This document shows positions 21,897-30,229 of a stretch of DNA of 30,229 nt, one piece after another. Where the stretch lies: positions 1 to 30,229 of the forward strand of contig JAPMTY010000126.1 of NCBI GenBank assembly GCA_026552835.1. Direction: 5' to 3'. Source of the DNA: Candidatus Methanoperedens sp. GTDB lineage: Archaea > Halobacteriota > Methanosarcinia > Methanosarcinales > Methanoperedenaceae. The number at the start of each line of letters is the position of its first letter. Position 1 is the first letter of the stretch. A program made the translations under genes and the position numbers. Below the pieces are notes generated by a model. It had not been told where the DNA came from and did no database searches. It worked only from the letters and a program-made list of their open reading frames with translations.

Positions 21897-23069
21897 ATGC
21901 CAGAAACTAAGGATATCGGATTAAGAGGCGTTGCGGTCGCTGATACAAAAATAAGTGCAGTAGATGGTGAAAATGGCAGATTGATCTATCGGGGATATGA
22001 TATCGATGAACTCGCCCATTATTCAACTTTTGAAGAAACGGTCTATCTGCTGCTCTACGAGGCACTTCCAACCAGGAAAGAGTTAGAAATATTTAAGGAA
22101 ACACTGGCTTCTGAAAGACAACTTCCTGTGGGCATTATCAGGCACCTGAAAAAGAGGAAAAAAACAGCGAATACCATGGATGTGCTCCAATCCGTAATAC
22201 CAATGCTTGCGGATTTTGATAGTGAGGCCAGAATGGAGACAAAAGGAGCCAATATAAAAAAGTCAATCAAACTTATTGCCAAAACGGCAACGATCGTTGC
22301 ATACTGGGACAGGATCAGAAAGAATTTAGAAATAATAAAACCGGATGAAAGATCAGGCCATGCGGCAAATTTCCTGAATATGTTAAATGGTGAAATGCCG
22401 GATGAAGATACTGCAAGGGATTTTGACACCTGTCTCGTACTTCATGCCGAACATTCCTTTAATGCCTCCACTTTCGCTGCGAGGGTAGTGGCATCGACAC
22501 ATGCCCATATGTATGCATGCGCCGGTGCTGCACTTGGTGCGCTTTCAGGCGAGCTTCACGGCGGCGCCAATACCCAGGTAATGAGAATGCTTCTTGAAAT
22601 TGACAGGATAGAACGGGTTGAGAAGTGGATACATTCAAAATTAGATGCTGGAAAAAAGATAATGGGTATGGGCCATACTGTTTATAAGACTCTTGATCCT
22701 CGTGCAAAGATACTTTCCGGTATTTCAGAAAAACTGGCAGGAAGGACAGGAAATACAAAATGGTTCGAATTATCCCGGAAAATTGAAAGTGTAACAAGAG
22801 CGGATTTTAAAAAACGCAAAGGAAAGGAAATCTATTCCAATGTAGATTTTTATAGTCCCTCTATATATTCAGTCATGGGAATTGATCCTGACCTCTTTAC
22901 CCCGGTATTTGCTATTTCCAGGATGTCAGGATGGTGTGCGCATATTATTGAAGAGAAATTTGCCGAAGCGCAGCCAAAAGCTGTCATCTACAGGCCTGAA
23001 GCTGAGTATGTCGGGAGATACTGCGGGGTTGAAGGATGCAGTTACATGCCTTTAGAGAAACGCGAATAA
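21897..23069 (+). CDS. Citrate synthase (Si type)
   Basis: A 390-residue enzyme that condenses acetyl-CoA with oxaloacetate to give citrate. The N-terminus has DGENGRLIYRGYDIDELA typical of this family. Catalytic segments are LHAEHSFNASTFAAR, LSGELHGGAN, MGHTVYKTLDPRAK and NVDFYSPSIYSVMGI, which supplies the aspartate. The last part, FAISRMSGWCAHIIEE, binds CoA and substrate. The residue after the catalytic His in GHTVYK is Thr, where many citrate synthases have Arg. 2-Methylcitrate synthase is a possible alternative. It is an Si-type enzyme, unrelated to the Re-citrate synthase of many anaerobes. It is controlled by operator array B and is followed 15 bp later by a TDT-type exporter gene. 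Confidence 0.93.
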   Translation: MPETKDIGLRGVAVADTKISAVDGENGRLIYRGYDIDELAHYSTFEETVYLLLYEALPTRKELEIFKETLASERQLPVGIIRHLKKRKKTANTMDVLQSVIPMLADFDSEARMETKGANIKKSIKLIAKTATIVAYWDRIRKNLEIIKPDERSGHAANFLNMLNGEMPDEDTARDFDTCLVLHAEHSFNASTFAARVVASTHAHMYACAGAALGALSGELHGGANTQVMRMLLEIDRIERVEKWIHSKLDAGKKIMGMGHTVYKTLDPRAKILSGISEKLAGRTGNTKWFELSRKIESVTRADFKKRKGKEIYSNVDFYSPSIYSVMGIDPDLFTPVFAISRMSGWCAHIIEEKFAEAQPKAVIYRPEAEYVGRYCGVEGCSYMPLEKRE

Positions 23070-23084
23070 GTTACTTGAGAAAAA

Positions 23085-24128
23085 ATGAACCTGAAATTTA
23101 AGGAGAGGTTGAAATACGAGGCAGGCAGCCTTTATCCAGGGTATTTTGCCTTTGTCATGGCATCCGGGATAGTTTCAATCGCATCCTTTTTACAGGGAAT
23201 GACCTCAGTGGCAAGGGCACTTTTTTTCATCAATATTTTTGGATACGTGGTTTTGTGTTTTCTTACTCTGGTTCGCCTGTTTCGATACTTTCCTGAATTC
23301 ATTGCCGATCTAACATCTCACATCCGTGGCCCGGGATTTTTTACACTTGTAGCAGGTACATGTATTCTTGGGAACCAATTCGTAATTATTTCAAAGGATT
23401 TCACCACATCATTCTACCTGCTGGTTTTAGGCATCATTCTCTGGCTCATATTAATATATGGCTTCTTTACATCCGTGATTGTTCATGAGGCAAAACCCAC
23501 TCTGGAAACAGGGATTCATGGCGGATGGTTCATTGCAGTCGTAGCCACTCAATCTGTCTCGGTTCTTGGCACCCTGGTCGCTCCGGGAATTATTGGATGG
23601 GAGGAATATTTCCTTTTAATCGCCCTGTTCCTGTTCCTGTTTGGCTCCATGCTGTACCTGGTTATCTTAACTCTTGTCTTTTACAGGCTCATGTTCTTTG
23701 ACTTTGCTCCAAAAGATTTCATACCTCTTTACTGGGTCGATATGGGCGCCGCCGCTATCACAACTCTTGCAGGGGGAAGGCTTATACTTGCATCCGGGGA
23801 GTGGGCATTCCTTCAAGAGATTCTTCCATTTCTTAAAGGATTTACCATGTTATTCTGGGCTACAGCAACATGGTGGATCCCCCTCCTGTTAATCCTGAGC
23901 GCATGGCGCCACCTGTACAAGCGGTTCCCCATGAGCTATGACCCCCAATACTGGAGCCTTGTGTTTCCCCTCGGTATGTACACAGTTAGTACTTTCGTAT
24001 TTGCGGAGGCTACACGGCTGGCACCATTATACCTGATTTCCCGATATTTCATATATGCGGCTTTGCTTGCATGGTTAGTTACTTTTATCGGGATGGTGAG
24101 AAGGATTGGAAATAAAATGGCCGGATGA
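23085..24128 (+). CDS. TDT-family (TehA/SLAC1-like) anion or dicarboxylate transporter
   Basis: A 347-residue membrane protein with about ten hydrophobic helices. It fits the tellurite-resistance/dicarboxylate transporter family, whose members carry malate, tellurite or anions. Recognisable segments are [18 protein letters not shown] at the start, [18 protein letters not shown], and [21 protein letters not shown] near the end. The gene starts 15 bp after the citrate synthase stop and is probably in the same transcript, which suggests movement of a di- or tricarboxylate linked to this pathway. A broken copy of its 3' end lies at 30002-30090. Substrate is not known. Confidence 0.9.
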   Translation: MNLKFKERLKYEAGSLYPGYFAFVMASGIVSIASFLQGMTSVARALFFINIFGYVVLCFLTLVRLFRYFPEFIADLTSHIRGPGFFTLVAGTCILGNQFVIISKDFTTSFYLLVLGIILWLILIYGFFTSVIVHEAKPTLETGIHGGWFIAVVATQSVSVLGTLVAPGIIGWEEYFLLIALFLFLFGSMLYLVILTLVFYRLMFFDFAPKDFIPLYWVDMGAAAITTLAGGRLILASGEWAFLQEILPFLKGFTMLFWATATWWIPLLLILSAWRHLYKRFPMSYDPQYWSLVFPLGMYTVSTFVFAEATRLAPLYLISRYFIYAALLAWLVTFIGMVRRIGNKMAG

Positions 24129-24179
24129 TACCAATTGCGTACAAACCTTTTTGGAACTTCAATTGTATAGAGACGTTCT

Positions 24180-24596
24180 TTACGAAGGCATCGTAAAGTA
24201 GATAGTTGCACCAGTGAGAACGCTGGCTGCCCAGATGACTATTGTAGTGCGCATCAGCAGCGTTGCTTTCATATTGTCGAGACTATAATTGTTGCGAGCC
24301 CATCGGATCACGAGGATTGCGCCCAAAACCGTCCCCGCTATTCCGAGAGGTATATGCACGATAGATGCAATGTCGAACACAACAGTAGCCGGGTCAAGAA
24401 AAGTATTGTAATTCATCAAGAGGCTTGGTACCATTACAAGAAGGAAAGAGATGAGAATCATAGCGAATGCTATGGTATTTATCTGCGCGTGCCAGATGAA
24501 TTTCTCCTTCCTGACGAAAAGGTATCCGACGATCACAAATAGTAGAATTCCAATATGGATTCCCAGGTTAATGCTCTGTGTCAAAGTCGCTGCCAT
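24180..24596 (-). CDS. DUF420-like four-helix membrane protein
   Basis: A 138-residue membrane protein with four hydrophobic segments. Several histidines lie at helix edges (GIHIG, WHAQIN, IVHIPLG), as is common in the DUF420/YozB-like group of heme- or quinone-associated membrane proteins; this is a family-level suggestion. ATG 24596 is chosen because GGGGAAAAT precedes it directly, while an upstream in-frame ATG at 24644 lacks a ribosome site. It is convergent with the TDT gene and followed, in its own direction, by nothing. Upstream on the same strand is the MFS remnant. No specific role can be given. Confidence 0.75.
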   Translation of the reverse strand: MAATLTQSINLGIHIGILLFVIVGYLFVRKEKFIWHAQINTIAFAMILISFLLVMVPSLLMNYNTFLDPATVVFDIASIVHIPLGIAGTVLGAILVIRWARNNYSLDNMKATLLMRTTIVIWAASVLTGATIYFTMPS

Positions 24597-24655
24597 ATAT
24601 TTTCCCCATTTTCTAATCCCATTTATTAAATATAGAGTCCTCATCCTAGATAATG

Positions 24656-24945
24656 TTAATTCACGATTAACTTACCTCTTGCAAGCGATGCGAAAATGCC
24701 GGCAAAACACAGAGCAGCAAAAACGATGAAAGCTGCTTTTTCACTTCCCAGGAAGAGGGAATAGTTACCAGGGATAATCTGGACGTTACCCATGTATATT
24801 GTCAATATCAGCGTGGCAATTCCCGTACTTAGCATCTGCCCTGTTAATCTCATTGTCCCAAGAGTTGCCGAGGCTACCCCGTAAAATTTCTTTTCAACAG
24901 AACCCATGACCGCATTTGTGTTGGGAGAGGAGAAACTTAAGAGGA
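24656..24945 (-). pseudogene. C-terminal fragment of an MFS transporter
   Basis: The frame encodes about 92 residues that align throughout with the C-terminus of the intact MFS protein at 28495-29892: SSPNTNAVM-SVEKKFYGVASAT is shared, then GIATLILTIYMG against GIATIILAMYLG, and FIVFAALCFAGIFASLARGK against FIIFAALCFIGLFVSLSRGK. Everything before the last two or three helices is missing, so it cannot transport. The open frame continues upstream to 25015 but that part has no similarity. It is a relic of a paralogue of the downstream gene, in opposite orientation. Confidence 0.85.
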
Positions 24946-24980
24946 CAGGCACAAAGAAAGATTTAATACACAAGAATCTC

Positions 24981-24990
24981 AATATAAAAA
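24981..24990 (+). promoter_or_regulatory. TATA-like box before the propeller-protein gene
   Basis: AATATAAAAA at 24981-24990 is a good archaeal TATA element. It would start transcription near 25010-25015, upstream of a ribosome site AAAGGGAG (25036-25043) and the small ORF at 25049, and 190 nt before the large ORF. It indicates that the bacterial-looking gene has, or has acquired, an archaeal promoter. Confidence 0.45.
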
Positions 24991-25048
24991 TGTGTGTGTT
25001 AGTTTGGTGTATCAAAAACTTTGATCAGCTAATAAAGGGAGTTATACA

Positions 25049-25225
25049 ATGAGCTATAATATAAGAATCGAAGATGTTGGGGAAGTGGTAGATCGGAAGT
25101 TAGTAACTGGTTTGTTAGGGGCAGGTCAAATTAGACCTGCCAATGGGAAAGTAATAGAAGAAAGTCGTTATCGGGGTTTTTTTAATTTAAAGGAGTTTTA
25201 TTTTTATGGCTTTATTAGCACCTAA
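25049..25225 (+). CDS. Possible 58-residue leader ORF
   Basis: An open frame of 58 codons with a good ribosome site, AAAGGGAGTTATACA before ATG. The product (beginning MSYNIRIEDVGEVVDRKLV) has no recognisable domain. Its end overlaps the start of the 1050-residue gene by 20 bp in another frame. It contains a perfect hairpin GGCAGGTC (25120-25127)/GACCTGCC (25134-25141), which argues either for regulatory structure or against coding. If translated it may couple to the large gene, which also has its own AAAGGAG site. Confidence 0.35.
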   Translation: MSYNIRIEDVGEVVDRKLVTGLLGAGQIRPANGKVIEESRYRGFFNLKEFYFYGFIST

Positions 25226-28200
25226 AGTTGTTGGACCTCTATCAGAGTGCAGTTCGGCGGTACGCGTTCAAGGCCAATTGACCGGGTCCACGGTAGACCT
25301 TTTTGCCAACAATGTACCTGTCGGAAGCGGCGTAGCCACCTGGTCAGACCAGGTTTTTCTCCTCAATACAGGCGTAACCTTGGCCCCGGGCGCCATGGTC
25401 ACCGCCACGCAAAAGCAGGGCACACAATTCAGCCCGCCGTCCCCCCAACCTGTGGTCGTCCAGGCGAAGCCACCCCATATTGGTTTCGTTGGTTGCAAGA
25501 CTCATCTATACGTCTGCGGCCAGTGCCTATGGTTGGATGGCATGGTACCGGGTGCCAAAGTAGAGGTCAAAGTGGGCGGCGTGTTGCGAGCATCAGGTGT
25601 CGCGCATGATGGTTCTGTCCGCCTCGGCCTGTCCACAGCCACTGGCCCAGGAGACGTTCTGGATGCTCAGCAGATCCCGTGTGGGATTCCTGGGCCGATC
25701 ACACCGCTCCCTGCGCCAGAACAGGTACCAATGGTGCAAGACAGGCGCGTTCTATTGGCCCCCAGCGTGGAGGCGCCGTTGAAGGCCTGCCAGCGCGCCG
25801 TGACGGTGAGCAATGTGGAAGATGGCGCCAAAGTTACGCTCAATCGAACCTCATCTCCACCGGAATCGGCATGTTTCGACCTGAGCTCGTTGTGGTTTCC
25901 AGTGCCCCCGCTGGTCATGGGCGAAACGGTTACGGCTGTCCAGGAGTTTCCAGCATGCAAGTTAAAGAGTCCCTCATCAAACGCCGTGGTCGTGGGGCCG
26001 ACGCAGCCAGTCCCGGCGCCAACGGTGATAAAGCCCCTGTGCGCCGGCGGCAACGTGGTGCGGCTTACAGACCTCCTTCCTGGCTCGAAAGTGCATATTT
26101 ACCAAAACAACGTGGATTTAGGGGAGGGCGAGGCCTCGGAATCGACGGAGGATTTCGCGGTGCCTCCGCTGGCGGCGAACTCCAAAATCACCGCAAAACA
26201 GGAACTCTGCAACCATTGGAGTCACAATTCTAACGCAGTCAAAGTAGATCCCCTGGCCGGCGGTCTTCCGACACCTGTTGTTCCGGGGCCGCTTTTCGCA
26301 TGCGGAGCAGTCGTGCGGGTGACAAACCTGCGCCCAGGCACCACTGTTGATGTATATTCGACTTTTCTGGGTGCGCCGATTGGATCGCAACAAGTCTATG
26401 CTACTCAGGCAGATATCCCTGTTGCGCCGCAACTCATTGCCGGAGACCATATCTATGCAATGATAGTGGGTTGCGGCAAGAAGAGTGCCAAATCAACTTC
26501 GGTGCCGGTAAAGCCGGTGCCGAAACCAGGCCTGCCGAATGTGCAGCACCCGGTGGACGACTGCATGCGCAGCGTAAAAGTCACCAATGTGATCTCGGGT
26601 GCGTGCGTGGATGTTTACGTCAACAACGTGTGGCGTGGCACGGGAATTGCCGGGGGCACCAGCATAGAAGTACCCATCCAGTCCGGCTCGCTGCATGTGG
26701 GCGATCATGTGCGTGCTCGGCAAAGAATCTGCCAGTTCATCACCGGATTTGGAGAACCTGCCATCGTCGTGAGTTCAGTCCAATTTAACTACCTCACCCA
26801 GCACTTCGATAACGCGCGAACCGGTTGGCGTCCATATGAGACCATACTCAATGTGGTAAATGTGCCACACCTTAAGCATCTCTTCACTCAGAAGGTGGAT
26901 GGAACGGTGTATGCACAACCTCTCTACATGCATCATGTTTTAATGCCCGGCCCAAGCGCTCATAATGTTGTCTATGTCGCAACCGAAAATGATACAGTAT
27001 ATGCCTTCGATGCAGATGCGAAACAGCTTCCATTGTGGAAAAGATCACTCGTCCCTCCGGGCGAGAATGTGGTCTCGGTAAACGATATTGAGGGATGCAA
27101 TAATATTGCACCCGTCATAGGCATCACCAGTACCCCGGTAATCGACTGCCGCAGCTACACAATGTACGTAGTAGCCAAGACTAAGAGAGTTCAAGGTTCG
27201 CAGACCACTTTCCATTACCGATTGCATGCAATTGACATTACAACAGGATTTGACAGGCCTGGAAGTCCTGTGGAAATTCAAGCCGCGTTTCCGGGTACTG
27301 CACCCCAGAACGATGGACATGGGAACGTACTTTTTACGACACAGTGGCAGTTGAACCGCCCTGCACTCCTGCTGCTGAATGGATTCATTTATATCGCTTT
27401 TGGAGCACACTGTGATTTCCACCAAGGCACCTACCACGGTTGGGTCGTGGCTTACAACGCCACAACATTAAAAGAGTTGGCGGTTTTTAACGCCTCGCCT
27501 AACGACCCAGGGGAAACCAGTGGCGCCCAGGGAAGCACTGGCATATGGCAGGGAGGAATGGGCCTTGCAGCGGATTCTGGTAGCTTTATCTATTTCACAA
27601 CAGGAAATGGGTTGTTCGATGCGAATGTCGGTGGCGCAGATTACGGGGATAGCGTATTAAAGTTGAGCACGAAGTTGAAAGTGTCCAGTTACTTCACCCC
27701 AGCTGACCAGGCGACCCTGCTTCGCCCGGCGGATATCGACCTCGGATCAGGTGGTGTTCTGGTACTGCCAGATCAGCCCGCTACTGCCAGCTTCCCATAC
27801 CTGTTAGTTACATGTGGCAAAGATGGTGACATCCTTCTCCTCAATCGCCAGAACTTGGGCGGCTATACCGGCCCGGGAGGGAATAACCCACAAGCAGTGC
27901 AAACACTGCCGTTGCAGCCAGGCAGACCAAAGGACAGTCAACCCGGCGTGTGGGGTGGACCCGCCTACTATCACGGCCCGAATGGGCAATTCGTGTATTA
28001 CTGTGGAAGCGGCGGCCATCTGAAGGCGTTCCTGTTCCAGAATGGATTACTATTGCCTGCTACGCTAGGCGGTGGCCAACCAAACCAATCGCTGGATGCT
28101 TTCCCAAGTGAAGGGGGGACCACTCCAAACGTTTCCTCCAACCAGCAGGTATCGGGTGCAGGTGTGGTCTGGGCAATTGCGCGGCAGAATCCAATACGGC

Positions 28201-28358
28201 TCCAGGCCTTTGACGCGACCAATCTTACAATGAAGCTATTCGACGCAGCGGCCGGACCCTGGAACAACCCAAATGGAGGGGCGTTTATTGAGCCGACCGC
28301 GGTCAACGGCAAGGTGTACGTCGGCAGCGATGGCGAGTTGAATATCTTCGGCCTCTAG
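25206..28358 (+). CDS. Large repeat protein with C-terminal PQQ-like beta-propeller, bacterial in character
   Basis: A 1050-residue protein. Residues 5-525 hold about six related beta-rich repeats of about 85 residues; each has a PGxxVxVY/xxN core (DLFANNVPVGSG, HIYQNNVDLGEG, DVYVNNVWRGTG) and ends in a vxAxQ...S..vxV pattern, several with paired cysteines. Residues 527-1050 resemble the PQQ-like beta-propeller proteins of Acidobacteria and similar bacteria: YLTQHFDNARTGWRPYET, VDGTVYAQPLYMHHV, VVYVATENDTVYAFDAD, and the final NGKVYVGSDGELNIFGL. No signal peptide is seen at the start, which is unusual for such proteins. GC content is clearly higher than in neighbouring genes. It has an archaeal-type promoter and an AAAGGAG site 9 nt before the start. 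Function is unknown; a structural or surface-associated role is possible. Confidence 0.85.
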   Translation: MALLAPKVVGPLSECSSAVRVQGQLTGSTVDLFANNVPVGSGVATWSDQVFLLNTGVTLAPGAMVTATQKQGTQFSPPSPQPVVVQAKPPHIGFVGCKTHLYVCGQCLWLDGMVPGAKVEVKVGGVLRASGVAHDGSVRLGLSTATGPGDVLDAQQIPCGIPGPITPLPAPEQVPMVQDRRVLLAPSVEAPLKACQRAVTVSNVEDGAKVTLNRTSSPPESACFDLSSLWFPVPPLVMGETVTAVQEFPACKLKSPSSNAVVVGPTQPVPAPTVIKPLCAGGNVVRLTDLLPGSKVHIYQNNVDLGEGEASESTEDFAVPPLAANSKITAKQELCNHWSHNSNAVKVDPLAGGLPTPVVPGPLFACGAVVRVTNLRPGTTVDVYSTFLGAPIGSQQVYATQADIPVAPQLIAGDHIYAMIVGCGKKSAKSTSVPVKPVPKPGLPNVQHPVDDCMRSVKVTNVISGACVDVYVNNVWRGTGIAGGTSIEVPIQSGSLHVGDHVRARQRICQFITGFGEPAIVVSSVQFNYLTQHFDNARTGWRPYETILNVVNVPHLKHLFTQKVDGTVYAQPLYMHHVLMPGPSAHNVVYVATENDTVYAFDADAKQLPLWKRSLVPPGENVVSVNDIEGCNNIAPVIGITSTPVIDCRSYTMYVVAKTKRVQGSQTTFHYRLHAIDITTGFDRPGSPVEIQAAFPGTAPQNDGHGNVLFTTQWQLNRPALLLLNGFIYIAFGAHCDFHQGTYHGWVVAYNATTLKELAVFNASPNDPGETSGAQGSTGIWQGGMGLAADSGSFIYFTTGNGLFDANVGGADYGDSVLKLSTKLKVSSYFTPADQATLLRPADIDLGSGGVLVLPDQPATASFPYLLVTCGKDGDILLLNRQNLGGYTGPGGNNPQAVQTLPLQPGRPKDSQPGVWGGPAYYHGPNGQFVYYCGSGGHLKAFLFQNGLLLPATLGGGQPNQSLDAFPSEGGTTPNVSSNQQVSGAGVVWAIARQNPIRLQAFDATNLTMKLFDAAAGPWNNPNGGAFIEPTAVNGKVYVGSDGELNIFGL

Positions 28359-28465
28359 CTCTATCCAGGAAGACATCTAGAGGCTAATGTCTCAGCACCG
28401 AGATGTGAGTTCCGGGTGTATTGAAGCTTTGCATACATCATGAATGAGGCGACGACCAGTGAAAG

Positions 28466-28474
28466 TTTAAATAA
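28466..28474 (+). promoter_or_regulatory. TATA box for a leaderless MFS transcript
   Basis: TTTAAATAA is centred 25 nt before the ATG at 28495, which is the distance expected between TATA and transcription start in archaea. With no ribosome site visible, the transcript is probably leaderless. The preceding 28359-28465 has no other feature I can support. Confidence 0.6.
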
Positions 28475-28494
28475 CCAAAATTGGTTTACACAAA

Positions 28495-29892
28495 ATGGGG
28501 TTCACTCCTATGATAGAGGATACAAAGAACGCTGTAAATAAAAAAGTTGTATTGCTTGTTGTAACGATGAGTTCTTTTATTGCTCCTTTTATGGTATCTT
28601 CGGTGAACATAGGTCTTCCCGCCATAGGGAAAGAATTTACGATGGATGCTATTTCTTTAAGCTGGGTTTCCCTTTCATATCTTTTGGCCGCTGCGATGTT
28701 TCTTATTCCATCCGGAAAGATTGCAGATGTATACGGAAGGAAAAAGATTTTCAGTTATGGCCTATCGATTGATATTGTTGCTTCTCTACTTATTTCGATT
28801 TCCACAAATGAGACTGAACTTATTCTATTTCGTATTTTGCAGGGAATTGGAGAAGCAATGATATTTGGTACGGGTGTGGCTATTCTAACTTCAGTTTATT
28901 CTCTCGGAGAAAGAGGAAAAGTATTGGGTATAAATTTTGCCGCGGTTTATTCCGGGCTTTCTCTGGGGCCAGTAGTAGGCGGTTTTATAACACAGCATTT
29001 CGGTTGGAGAAGTATTTTTCTTTCCTATATTCCTCTTGAATTAATAATAATTATTTTAACGTTCTGGAAATTAAAGGGAGAATGGGCTGACGCGCAGGGA
29101 GAGAGATTAGATTTAACCGGGTTCACAATATATGGCTTATCTCTTATGGGGATAATGTACGGTTTTTTCTTGCTGCCATCTATACGAGGGGTGCAGCTAA
29201 TCTTTTTTGGTATTTTGGGGGTTGTGGTTTTTGTTAAATGGGAAATGAAGACAAAAAATCCAGTTATGAACCTGAATCTCTTTCGAAACAACTCTGTTTT
29301 CACCTTTTCTGTGCTGGCAGCTTTAATTAATGACACTGCAACATTTGCCGGAAGTTTTTTTTTAAGCCTTTATCTACAATATGTAAAGGGGTTTGGCGCA
29401 CAAACTGCTGGCCTGGTTCTGATGTCCCGGCCCATAGTTATGGCTATTTTTTCGCCTTTAGCAGGTAGGCTCTCAGATAAGATCGAGCCGCGAATAGTGG
29501 CAACAATAGGTATGGCTTTCACGTTGGTTGGACTTTTAATGTTCAGTTTTTTAAGCGAAAAAACAACATTAGGATATATAATTGGGGGTTTTATTCTCCT
29601 TGGTTTCGGGTTTGCCTTGTTCTCTTCACCCAATACAAACGCGGTTATGAGTTCAGTTGAGAAGAAATTTTATGGGGTGGCCTCGGCAACTGTTGCAACA
29701 ACCAGGCTAGCAGGGCAGACTATAAGCATGGGGATTGCTACGATAATTTTAGCGATGTACTTGGGTAAAATCAAGATTACACCAGAATATTATTCCCTTT
29801 TTTTGAGAAGTGTAAACACAGCGTTTATCATTTTTGCTGCTCTTTGTTTTATTGGCTTATTTGTATCTCTTTCAAGGGGTAAAATAAGATGA
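28495..29892 (+). CDS. MFS exporter, DHA2 (EmrB/QacA) type
   Basis: A 465-residue membrane transporter, likely a proton-coupled drug or metabolite exporter. The length and helix number (about fourteen) fit the DHA2 subfamily. Characteristic segments are VNIGLPAIGKEF in the first helix region, SGKIADVYGRKKIF (the MFS A motif) and RILQGIGEAMIFGTGVAIL. The start at 28495 is placed by the TATA box 25 nt upstream; an internal ATG at 28510 is possible. A truncated paralogue lies at 24656-24945, so a second copy decayed nearby. It is more AT-rich than the propeller gene before it. Substrate unknown. Confidence 0.92.
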   Translation: MGFTPMIEDTKNAVNKKVVLLVVTMSSFIAPFMVSSVNIGLPAIGKEFTMDAISLSWVSLSYLLAAAMFLIPSGKIADVYGRKKIFSYGLSIDIVASLLISISTNETELILFRILQGIGEAMIFGTGVAILTSVYSLGERGKVLGINFAAVYSGLSLGPVVGGFITQHFGWRSIFLSYIPLELIIIILTFWKLKGEWADAQGERLDLTGFTIYGLSLMGIMYGFFLLPSIRGVQLIFFGILGVVVFVKWEMKTKNPVMNLNLFRNNSVFTFSVLAALINDTATFAGSFFLSLYLQYVKGFGAQTAGLVLMSRPIVMAIFSPLAGRLSDKIEPRIVATIGMAFTLVGLLMFSFLSEKTTLGYIIGGFILLGFGFALFSSPNTNAVMSSVEKKFYGVASATVATTRLAGQTISMGIATIILAMYLGKIKITPEYYSLFLRSVNTAFIIFAALCFIGLFVSLSRGKIR

Positions 29893-30001
29893 AATCAGTA
29901 ACTCTGAAAAGCAAATTGACCGATTAAAGAAGTCTCTAAACGGAAAATTACAATTCCATCGGTCGTATATTTTCCAGAAGTAACATGCGACGAGCACTAT
30001 T

Positions 30002-30090
30002 GTATTTGCGACCGCTACAGGGTTGATGCCGTTAACCTGATTTCCGGTATTTCATATACGCAGCTTTGCCTGAGTGGCTTGTTACTTTTA
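30002..30090 (+). pseudogene. Frameshifted fragment of the TDT transporter gene
   Basis: GTATTTGCG at 30002 through GTTACTTTTA at 30090 aligns with 23997-24087 in the intact TDT gene, with the shared text ACCTGATTTCC, TATTTCATATA and GCAGCTTTGC/GCGGCTTTGC. The copy is 2 nt shorter, which shifts the frame and creates an in-frame TGA after a few codons. It cannot be functional. Similarity may begin about 20 nt earlier. The rest of 29893-30229 has a 31-codon open stretch without a start (29888-29964) and otherwise nothing I can support. Confidence 0.8.
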
Positions 30091-30229
30091 CAGTACTTCC
30101 GATTGATCACACTTCCGAATGAGATATTTTCTGTAACCTGTTATCTTAATCTCAGATTGGATAAATCCATTCATTCCTCATAAATAAAATCAATATCTCT
30201 TGATATTCATTTTAAAAAAGCGTGAACAA

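Noticed and set aside
25247..26788. Several plus- and minus-strand open frames inside the propeller-protein gene
   Set aside because: They are shadows of the high-GC gene; the main frame alone shows repeats and conserved propeller motifs.
29888..29964. 31-codon open stretch after the MFS gene (reads like a charged helix)
   Set aside because: No start codon or ribosome site; too short to support as a gene, at most a relic.

Overview
The window looks archaeal and fits a methanogen-like or anaerobic methane-oxidising member of the Methanosarcinales (a 'Candidatus Methanoperedens'-type genome is my best guess; this is inference, because no rRNA or methanogenesis marker gene lies in the window). 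Supporting signs are TATA-type promoters placed for leaderless transcripts (28466, 12399), a mix of leaderless and Shine-Dalgarno starts, a split aconitase-like large/small pair, a P3A-type proton ATPase, a secreted protein with an archaeosortase-like C-terminal tail, and large PAS/GAF histidine kinases.

Layout. 1-100: a repeat hairpin. 154-7124 (minus): a signalling cluster made of a ribbon-helix-helix protein, a GAF-PAS-PAS histidine kinase (4-bp overlap), a CheY-like receiver, a receiver-PAS-PAS-HisKA_2 kinase and a receiver-PAS protein. 7171-7592: a duplicated block with three conserved hairpins (candidate twin RNA), followed by a 71-aa protein. 8044-10523: an amino-acid permease overlapping an FAD amine/amino-acid oxidase. 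10668-14150: an accessory island with a GxxExxY gene inside terminal inverted repeats, a hairpin-bearing spurious-looking ORF, an AT-rich DUF2971 gene, a two-gene unit with a chagasin-like secreted protein, and a gene-free stretch that holds a cluster of perfect hairpins apparently inserted into a repeat arm. 14224-18592: proton ATPase, dual-specificity phosphatase, AlkA-like glycosylase and DUF488 protein. 18629-18835: a small zinc ribbon.

19015-24128 is a tricarboxylate module. An aconitase/isopropylmalate-isomerase-type pair (minus) and an Si-type citrate synthase (plus) flank two small membrane proteins, and both transcription units carry the same triple TTAGGTGCAAA element upstream. A TDT-family anion/dicarboxylate exporter follows citrate synthase. 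The large subunit has its first cluster cysteine shifted by one residue.

24180-30229 is a rearranged region: a DUF420-like membrane protein, a C-terminal MFS remnant, a 1050-residue bacterial-looking repeat plus beta-propeller protein behind an archaeal-type promoter, an intact MFS exporter, and a frameshifted remnant of the TDT gene. The remnants mirror the intact genes and imply duplication and decay around a transferred gene.

The signals most worth following are the duplicated structured RNA block, the shared operator of the citrate/aconitase genes, the inverted-repeat GxxExxY unit with its related solo repeats, and the hairpin cluster.
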